Shown one piece after another: positions 1 to 3,788 of a stretch of DNA of 5,969 nucleotides. Below the pieces are notes generated by a model. It had not been told where the DNA came from and searched no databases. It saw nothing but the letters and a program-made list of their open reading frames with translations. This DNA comes from Treponema sp. (GTDB lineage Bacteria > Spirochaetota > Spirochaetia > Treponematales > Treponemataceae): contig JAEDCY010000076.1 in assembly GCA_016293915.1 (NCBI GenBank), positions 1 to 5,969 on the forward strand, read 5' to 3'. Positions within the stretch are counted from its first letter, which is position 1. Every line of letters starts with the position of its first letter. A program made the position numbers and the translations under genes.

Positions 1-219
1 CAACTAGAACAGAATAAAATTCGTTATACCGTCGCTTGTGTAAATGAGTTTGCCAGAAGTAAATCTCTTACTACAATTCAGGCTTTTAAATATCTTCTTG
101 AGCATAAGGCCATCAATTTTCTTGATGAATTTTATGATGTTGAGCATACCCTGTCTTTTGAAGATGCTGTTTCTGATTTGACTAATGTAAGTTTGCAGAA
201 TGGGGGAAAAATTCAATGA
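1..219 (+). CDS. DUF3791-type small protein, 3' end only (partial)
   Basis: The reading frame is open from the first base of the window to a TGA at 217-219, giving the last 72 residues of a protein whose start lies upstream. The pattern resembles the DUF3791 family as I remember it: a helical segment with an aromatic (IRYTVACVNEFA), then a run with A-F-x-Y-L-L, then the hallmark F-L-D-E-F-Y-D-V-E-H-T, and an acidic D-A-V-S-D-L near the end. There is no signal peptide or membrane segment, so it should be cytosolic. Its stop overlaps the ATG of the DUF3990 gene (ATGA at 216-219), so the two are almost certainly translationally coupled in one operon. Small DUF3791 proteins are commonly encoded beside DUF3990 proteins; a partner or antitoxin role is inference from that pairing and from size. 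Family assignment is fairly confident; function is unknown. Confidence 0.75.
   Translation, partial: QLEQNKIRYTVACVNEFARSKSLTTIQAFKYLLEHKAINFLDEFYDVEHTLSFEDAVSDLTNVSLQNGGKIQ
202..206 (+). promoter_or_regulatory. Shine-Dalgarno site for the DUF3990 gene
   Basis: GGGGG followed by AAAA lies inside the end of the upstream DUF3791-type gene, nine bases before the ATG at 216. It supports that ATG as the start and fits translation coupled to the preceding gene. Confidence 0.6.
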
Positions 220-725
220 TACTTTTTCATGGAACAAATGAAAATTTTCCTCAAATAGATTTATCAAAATGTAAACCATATAAAGATTTTGGACGGGGGT
301 TTTATTTAACAACAATACCCGAACAGGCACAACGAATGGCCTTAAGAACAGCAAGAATGTATGGGGGCAAACCATGCGTTTTAAAATATTCTATTGATGA
401 TTCTATTTTTTCATCTTCGAACCTTTGTATCAAATCGTATGATAATCCAAATGAACAATGGGCAAGATTTGTTATCACAAACCGAAATTACCAGAAAATT
501 CAAAATCCTCAAGAGGATAATAATTTCGACAACCGGTATGATATAGTTTTTGGCCCAATTGCTAACGATGATTTAGCCTTGTTATTCAGACAATTTGCAG
601 ACGGATTGCTCTCTATAGAAACTTTAGTAAATGAAATGAAGTATAAGAAACTGACTAATCAGTATTCTTTTCATACAGAAAAAGCAATATCTCTACTAAA
701 GAAAGTTGGAGTTGATTATGTCTAA
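216..725 (+). CDS. DUF3990 protein, putative ADP-ribosyltransferase-like toxin
   Basis: A 169-residue soluble protein with the DUF3990 signature. Residues 3-8 (LFHGTN) give the first strand with His5. Residues 24-33 (DFGRGFYLTT) carry Tyr30, followed by the helix PEQAQRMA. Residues 109-119 (DIVFGPIANDD) are a conserved acidic turn, and residues 148-157 (NQYSFHTEKA) form the C-terminal motif. DUF3990 is grouped with the ADP-ribosyltransferase superfamily, in which H..., Y... and a late E or Q hold NAD+. His5 and Tyr30 fit the first two positions; Gln149 or Glu155 is my guess for the third. The length is normal for a single-domain member and nothing looks truncated. It sits between two small genes, overlapping both. 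The inferred role is a toxin that modifies a host or phage macromolecule, with one or both neighbours as antitoxins. The target cannot be read from sequence, and NAD+ use is not shown. Confidence 0.85.
   Translation: MILFHGTNENFPQIDLSKCKPYKDFGRGFYLTTIPEQAQRMALRTARMYGGKPCVLKYSIDDSIFSSSNLCIKSYDNPNEQWARFVITNRNYQKIQNPQEDNNFDNRYDIVFGPIANDDLALLFRQFADGLLSIETLVNEMKYKKLTNQYSFHTEKAISLLKKVGVDYV
708..711 (+). promoter_or_regulatory. Shine-Dalgarno site deciding the start of the third operon gene
   Basis: GGAG with a six-base spacer before the ATG at 718. The frame could also open with TTG at 706, but that codon begins just before this site, so the site only makes sense for the ATG. It lies inside the end of the DUF3990 coding region. 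Confidence 0.65.
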
Positions 726-948
726 ACAGGAACAATTAATTGAATATATCACCAGCGACATAATCTCATATATCATGGAAGAGTCAAAGATTCCAATGGT
801 TGAATCAATGACCAGCTTTTATAACTCCGAAACTTTTACAAAGCTAAACGATCTTGAAACCGGCCTTTATCTTGAAAGCCCTCTTTATGTCTATGACATT
901 TTTAAAACAGAAAAAGCCTACGGTCGAATTGTTCAGGAAGAAATGTAA
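718..948 (+). CDS. Small acidic protein of the DUF3990 operon, putative antitoxin or partner
   Basis: A 76-residue protein starting at the ATG at 718, with its first eight bases overlapping the end of the DUF3990 gene. It has no signal peptide or membrane span and is rich in Glu and Asp. It opens with a predicted helix (QLIEYITSDIISYIMEE), then has a segment with F-Y-N-S-x-x-F-x-K-L, then a compact L-E-T-G-L-Y-L-E-S motif and V-Y-D-I-F near the end. Its size, the early aromatic helix and the late V-x-D-hydrophobic pattern loosely echo the DUF3791-type protein at the other end of the operon, so it may be a divergent relative, but I cannot show homology by eye. The overlap and gene order suggest a stoichiometric partner of the DUF3990 protein, perhaps a neutralising antitoxin or chaperone. 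The gene is real on context; the function is inferred. Confidence 0.7.
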   Translation: MSKQEQLIEYITSDIISYIMEESKIPMVESMTSFYNSETFTKLNDLETGLYLESPLYVYDIFKTEKAYGRIVQEEM

Positions 949-1035
949 TTATTTCTTATTTAGCCTGAAATTCGAGTTTTTTAAATTACCCTCACTTTGA
1001 AAACCTTTTGATTAAATTCCAGATTGCGTTTGAAA

Positions 1036-1048
1036 TATGAAATTCATA
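1036..1048. repeat. 13-bp perfect palindrome (TATGAA-A-TTCATA)
   Basis: A six-base inverted repeat around a single central A, in the AT-rich gap after the DUF3990 operon. It is not next to a start codon or a good promoter. It could be a small protein-binding site or simply chance in AT-rich DNA. Confidence 0.3.
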
Positions 1049-1064
1049 CTATTTAATATAGGTA

Positions 1065-1095
1065 TATTTTGCGAATCGTAAAGTAATTTTTTTTT
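1065..1095 (+). terminator. Candidate Rho-independent terminator of the DUF3990 operon
   Basis: The two arms 1065-1073 and 1077-1085 pair over nine positions, two of them G-U wobbles, around an AAT loop. Two bases later comes a run of nine T (1087-1095). The stem is AT-rich and therefore weak, but stem, short loop and T-tract are in the right order for transcripts of the plus-strand operon ending at 948. Confidence 0.4.
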
Positions 1096-1104
1096 CTATT
1101 ATAA

Positions 1105-1200
1105 GGGAGGGGAAAGTCTTCCCCTGTCTCCAGCCCGCTTTGCGGTCTTCCGCCACCCCTTCTAACGGGGGTTCAGGCGCCACCCCCGTAACGCCCCAGG
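1105..1200. repeat. GC-rich hairpin-dense element, possible dispersed repeat
   Basis: A block of about 95 bp, very rich in G and C, with abrupt edges against flanks made largely of A and T. It contains a stem at 1108-1114/1119-1125 (AGGGGAA/TTCCCCT, four-base loop). Two mutually exclusive small stems share GCGG at 1142-1145, pairing either with 1135-1138 or with 1150-1153. A third stem is 1165-1172/1182-1189 (ACGGGGGT/ACCCCCGT) with a nine-base loop containing GGCGCC. An ACCCC at 1155-1159 could compete for the G-run of the last stem. The block ends six bases from the stop of the minus-strand gene. Neither strand has a U-tract right after a stem, so it is not a standard terminator. The bounded GC-rich form suggests a mobile or dispersed repeat or a structured RNA; only one copy is in this window, so repetition is unproven. 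Confidence 0.5.
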
Positions 1201-1206
1201 CTTAGT

Positions 1207-1938
1207 TCATTTCTTCTCTAACTTGAAATGCATATTATAATGAAAAAGAAAGAGTTCAATTGCTTCAGGTTCTGTTTTAATTTCTTCTGAACATTTATTT
1301 ATTACTTCAAGGTAATGAAAGAAACTTGCATAATTTTTTTTCCAAGGATAATCATAAAACTCATCTATCTGATTTCTTTGTAAAGATAAATGAATTTGAG
1401 AATCATAAATTAAACAAGGATTATTATCAATTTTGATCTCGAAAAAATATAATATTTTTGACATGGTGGACAGCCCAATGCCCTTAATTTTTTCCCCTTT
1501 TTCACCATTCTTGTTTTGTGTATAGAATAGATTCTTAAAAACTTTACTATTAATCTTCTTTTCATTATTCTCTATAAAATCAGATATTCTTGGAATCAAT
1601 TCATTTCTACTATAAAGAATATCTGCTATGTTATTTCCTCTTCCACCTGTCGGATATCCCCAGAGAAGAACCATTATCAACTTTTTTTCTCGATCTTTTT
1701 CCTTAAAAATGTCTTCACGTGAAATTTCGATTTGCCCATTTTGCCCATTTTGCGCATTTTCGAATATTGCTTTTAATGTATTTAATAAATCATCATTATT
1801 ATTTTGAAACTGATTATTTTTTGTAAGTCTCGTATGTAAAGAATCATTTTTTATCCAGTTCTCTTTTCTTACGATTACTGAATGATTTCTTACAGGAATG
1901 GATTTTATTATTTCTTCATATTTTTTTATACTGCTCAT
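1207..1938 (-). CDS. OGG/HhH-GPD-fold-like DNA glycosylase homologue (divergent)
   Basis: A 243-residue protein, very rich in Lys, Asn and Ile, encoded in strikingly AT-rich DNA. The ATG at 1938 is chosen because AGAGG lies seven bases upstream and because the alternative TTG at 1956 falls inside the likely -10 box. Residues 91-103 hold L-L-W-G-Y-P-T-G-G-R-G-N-N. Residues 150-163 (KIKGIGLSTMSKIL) look like a helix-hairpin-helix. P-C-L-I-Y-D-S-Q-I-H follows, with Asp179 where HhH-GPD glycosylases such as OGG1 keep their catalytic aspartate. The residue aligning with the OGG1 catalytic lysine appears to be Ser or Thr, so any glycosylase activity would be of the monofunctional, lyase-free kind, or the protein may only bind DNA. 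I believe it matches the group annotated as 8-oxoguanine DNA glycosylase OGG-fold proteins, but this is from memory of motifs. It is transcribed alone. The base composition hints at horizontal transfer. Confidence 0.6.
   Translation of the reverse strand: MSSIKKYEEIIKSIPVRNHSVIVRKENWIKNDSLHTRLTKNNQFQNNNDDLLNTLKAIFENAQNGQNGQIEISREDIFKEKDREKKLIMVLLWGYPTGGRGNNIADILYSRNELIPRISDFIENNEKKINSKVFKNLFYTQNKNGEKGEKIKGIGLSTMSKILYFFEIKIDNNPCLIYDSQIHLSLQRNQIDEFYDYPWKKNYASFFHYLEVINKCSEEIKTEPEAIELFLFHYNMHFKLEKK
1732..1758. repeat. Three tandem copies of a 9-bp unit inside the glycosylase-like gene
   Basis: TTGCCCATT occurs at 1732-1740 and 1741-1749, with a one-mismatch copy (TTGCGCATT) at 1750-1758. On the coding strand this gives N-A-Q-N-G-Q-N-G-Q, in a low-complexity linker between the N-terminal part and the conserved core. 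Nine bases preserve the frame, so copy-number change would lengthen or shorten the linker without breaking the gene. Confidence 0.8.
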
Positions 1939-1945
1939 AACTTCG

Positions 1946-1950
1946 CCTCT
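1946..1950 (-). promoter_or_regulatory. Shine-Dalgarno site for the glycosylase-like gene
   Basis: On the minus strand AGAGG sits seven bases before the ATG at 1938-1936. It decides the start in favour of this ATG over the upstream in-frame TTG at 1956. Confidence 0.65.
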
Positions 1951-1955
1951 ATTCA

Positions 1956-1983
1956 ATTATATATTAGGTTCTTAGATAGTCAA
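1956..1983 (-). promoter_or_regulatory. Sigma70-type promoter of the glycosylase-like gene
   Basis: Read on the minus strand, TTGACT (1983-1978) is a five-of-six -35 match, followed by a 16-base spacer and a perfect TATAAT (1961-1956). Transcription should start near 1949, giving a very short leader of about ten bases, which would put the Shine-Dalgarno site at or next to the transcript's 5' end. Confidence 0.65.
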
Positions 1984-1991
1984 AAAATTCT

Positions 1992-2020
1992 TTGCAAAAC
2001 CCAAATTTCACATTTATAAT
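1992..2020 (+). promoter_or_regulatory. Sigma70-type promoter of the LRR gene
   Basis: TTGCAA (1992-1997, four of six) is followed by exactly 17 bases and a perfect TATAAT (2015-2020). Transcription would begin near 2027, about ten bases before the ATG at 2037. This places the alternative in-frame TTG at 1992 inside the -35 box and rules it out as a start if the promoter is real. The -35 boxes of this and the opposing promoter are only eight bases apart. Confidence 0.6.
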
Positions 2021-2036
2021 TAATTCAGAGAGTAAA

Positions 2037-3563
2037 ATGGCTAACGAAAAGAAAGTTCTTACAATCAAAAATAATATTCTTGAAAAATGTACAAATTCAA
2101 AATTTGCAGTTGATATTGAAATACCAGATGGAGTTACAGAAATTGCCAGAGAAGCTTTTGCCGGAAGATGCGCTAGTGGCTGTGCTTCTCTTTTAAGCGT
2201 TGTAGTTCCAGACAGTGTAAAAGCTATCAGACACAGTGCCTTTGAATATTGCAGGAATCTGCAAAAAGTTACACTTCCAAAAGAACTTGAAATACTCGAA
2301 GCTTATGTATTCAATAATTGTCGTGCTCTTGAAGAAATTGTTATTCCAGAAGGAATCTCAACAATAGAATACAGTACCTTCAATTTTTGCTTAAAATTAA
2401 AAAAAATAACCCTTCCAAAATCATTGAAGGTTATTCAGGAAGGCGCCTTTAGTGAATGTCAGCTTTTATCTGAGATTAATTTTGCCGGTTCTAAAGAAGA
2501 TTGGGAAAAAGTAGAAGGCAAGGAATATCTTCTCAATTCAGATGTAAAAGCAGCCTCTGTTAAGTGTCAGGATGGAGAAGCAGAAGACCCTGAGTTTTTA
2601 ATCGAAAATAACGTGCTTGTAAAGTTTATGCGGCCAAATCAAAAGCAAGTTGTTATTCCAGAAGGAATTACAGAAATAGGGGAAAACGCTTTCCAGGGAT
2701 TTAAGAATCTTGAAACAGTTGAAATTCCTGAATGTGTAAAAAAGATAGGTCGCTTTGCATTTGATGGTTGTTCCAGTTTGAAGAAAATAAATCTTCCGTC
2801 TGGAATTAAGAGTCTTGAATATTCTTTGTTTAACCAATGTGGATCATTAAAAGAACTCATCATTCCAGAGGGTGTTACCGTAATAAAACAGCTTTCTCTT
2901 GCCCGATGTGGTTTTAAGGAAATCAAACTTCCTGAAAATCTTAAAGAACTTGATTATGAAGTTTTCACTGGAGACGAAAGTCTTAAGTCAATTGAGATTC
3001 CTAAAGCCATTACAGAATTGAAGGCCAGGCTTTTTGAACACTGCCCTGCACTTGAGACTGTTAAGCTACCAGAAAAAATTACTGTAATAGGAGATTGTTC
3101 TTTTGCCGGATGTCTTGAACTAAAGTCAATCAATATTCCTGATACAGTAGAGAAAATTGGTAATCAGGCATTTATGTTTTGCAGGAAGCTTCAGAATATT
3201 ACACTTCCAAAGAAGCTTACAAGTATGAAGCATGAAGTCTTTAGGTATTGCGAGTCGCTGGAATCAATAGAAATTCCTGGCACCCTTGAATCAGTTGATG
3301 GAAATAACTTCTCGGACTGTGACTCACTCAAAAAAATTATTGTGAATGAAGGTGTAAAGAAGATCGATAGATTTGCTTTTAATCCTTGCCCGGCCCTAGA
3401 GTCAGTAAAGCTTCCTTCAACTATTGAATATATTGATCCTGCAGCTTTCTGTGATTCAGACCCACAGCAGGTAAAGGAACTGGAATCTCTTTCTGAAGTT
3501 TATCCTGTAAAGAATGGAAAAATCAGAAGTAAATCTAATAAGGTAATGCTTGTTTTAGAATAA
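2037..3563 (+). CDS. BspA-like leucine-rich-repeat protein (LRR_5 family)
   Basis: A 508-residue protein built almost entirely from about 17 repeats of roughly 23 residues following V-x-I-P-x-x-V-x-x-I-x-x-x-A-F-x-x-C-x-x-L, the LRR_5 pattern of BspA and related treponemal proteins. There are two modules. Each opens with a cap-like strand (LTIKNNILEK at 8-17, FLIENNVLVK at 187-196). The first has about five repeats and ends in the family's typical A-G-S-K-E-D-W loop (150-156) and K-C-Q-D-G (176-180). The second has about twelve. The start is ATG 2037, with a weak AGAGAG just before it; the longer TTG form would begin in the promoter. Neither start gives a signal peptide, and no lipobox, anchor or sorting motif is visible, unlike the secreted adhesin-like members. 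It is therefore either cytosolic or exported by an unrecognised route. The family mediates protein binding; the ligand is unknown. Confidence 0.9.
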   Translation: MANEKKVLTIKNNILEKCTNSKFAVDIEIPDGVTEIAREAFAGRCASGCASLLSVVVPDSVKAIRHSAFEYCRNLQKVTLPKELEILEAYVFNNCRALEEIVIPEGISTIEYSTFNFCLKLKKITLPKSLKVIQEGAFSECQLLSEINFAGSKEDWEKVEGKEYLLNSDVKAASVKCQDGEAEDPEFLIENNVLVKFMRPNQKQVVIPEGITEIGENAFQGFKNLETVEIPECVKKIGRFAFDGCSSLKKINLPSGIKSLEYSLFNQCGSLKELIIPEGVTVIKQLSLARCGFKEIKLPENLKELDYEVFTGDESLKSIEIPKAITELKARLFEHCPALETVKLPEKITVIGDCSFAGCLELKSINIPDTVEKIGNQAFMFCRKLQNITLPKKLTSMKHEVFRYCESLESIEIPGTLESVDGNNFSDCDSLKKIIVNEGVKKIDRFAFNPCPALESVKLPSTIEYIDPAAFCDSDPQQVKELESLSEVYPVKNGKIRSKSNKVMLVLE

Positions 3564-3735
3564 GGAGCCATAAAAATCCCTAATCATGCAAAAGCCAACA
3601 CGGCAGATTGCAGCCGGGGTTGCACCGGGAAATGCGAAGAAGAATTTATAAAAGTAATCTGACGCAGTCTGCCCTGAATGGTGTTCTGATCTGTCTGTAG
3701 CATTCTCTTTATTCCCTTAAATTTTTTTTCTTTTC
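3564..3735. other. Intergenic stretch between the LRR and chemoreceptor genes
   Basis: No supported gene. A GC-richer patch at about 3600-3680 contains imperfect repeats (TTGCAGCCGGG and TTGCACCGGG). The segment at 3602-3609 could pair in two competing ways: CAGATT with AATCTG at 3656-3661, or GGCAGA with TCTGCC at 3668-3673. These pairings lie upstream of the chemoreceptor promoter, so they would belong to the 3' region of the LRR transcript. The T-run near 3722-3729 has no stem immediately before it, so I do not call a terminator. Confidence 0.4.
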
Positions 3736-3755
3736 TGGAAAAAGATGATTATTTA

Positions 3756-3764
3756 TGTTATAAT
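3756..3764 (+). promoter_or_regulatory. Extended -10 promoter of the chemoreceptor gene
   Basis: TGTTATAAT is a perfect -10 hexamer (3759-3764) with the TG of an extended -10 element one base upstream. The -35 position (TGGAAA, 3736-3741, 17-base spacer) is poor, as is usual for extended -10 promoters. The transcript would start near 3771, so the leader is short, about 18 bases. No flagellar sigma28 type pattern is seen. Confidence 0.6.
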
Positions 3765-3777
3765 TCTTATGTTCTTT

Positions 3778-3783
3778 AGGGAG
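3778..3783 (+). promoter_or_regulatory. Shine-Dalgarno site deciding the chemoreceptor start
   Basis: AGGGAG, five bases before the ATG at 3789. An in-frame GTG at 3783 overlaps the last base of this site and so cannot be its start. Confidence 0.75.
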
Positions 3784-3788
3784 TGTTT

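Noticed and set aside
4..375. Minus-strand open frame of 123 codons across the start of the DUF3990 operon
   Set aside because: It lies opposite two well-supported plus-strand genes, matches no family I know, and is a shadow of them.
1105..1200. tRNA or T-arm-like sequence (GGGGGTTCAGGCGCC)
   Set aside because: Loop and stem lengths do not fit a T arm, and no acceptor, D or anticodon arms can be assembled around it.
1105..1200. Standard bidirectional Rho-independent terminator
   Set aside because: Strong stems are present, but none is followed directly by a T-tract on either strand.
1992..2036. Upstream TTG start adding 15 residues to the LRR protein
   Set aside because: The codon sits in the -35 box, and the extra residues would span the -10 box and the predicted transcription start.
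3586..3651. 21-codon ATG frame after the LRR gene
   Set aside because: No Shine-Dalgarno site, no recognisable product, and the composition of a non-coding GC patch.
3600..3780. Riboswitch ahead of the chemoreceptor gene
   Set aside because: The predicted promoter leaves a leader of only about 18 bases, and no conserved riboswitch core (such as c-di-GMP or SAM types) is visible.
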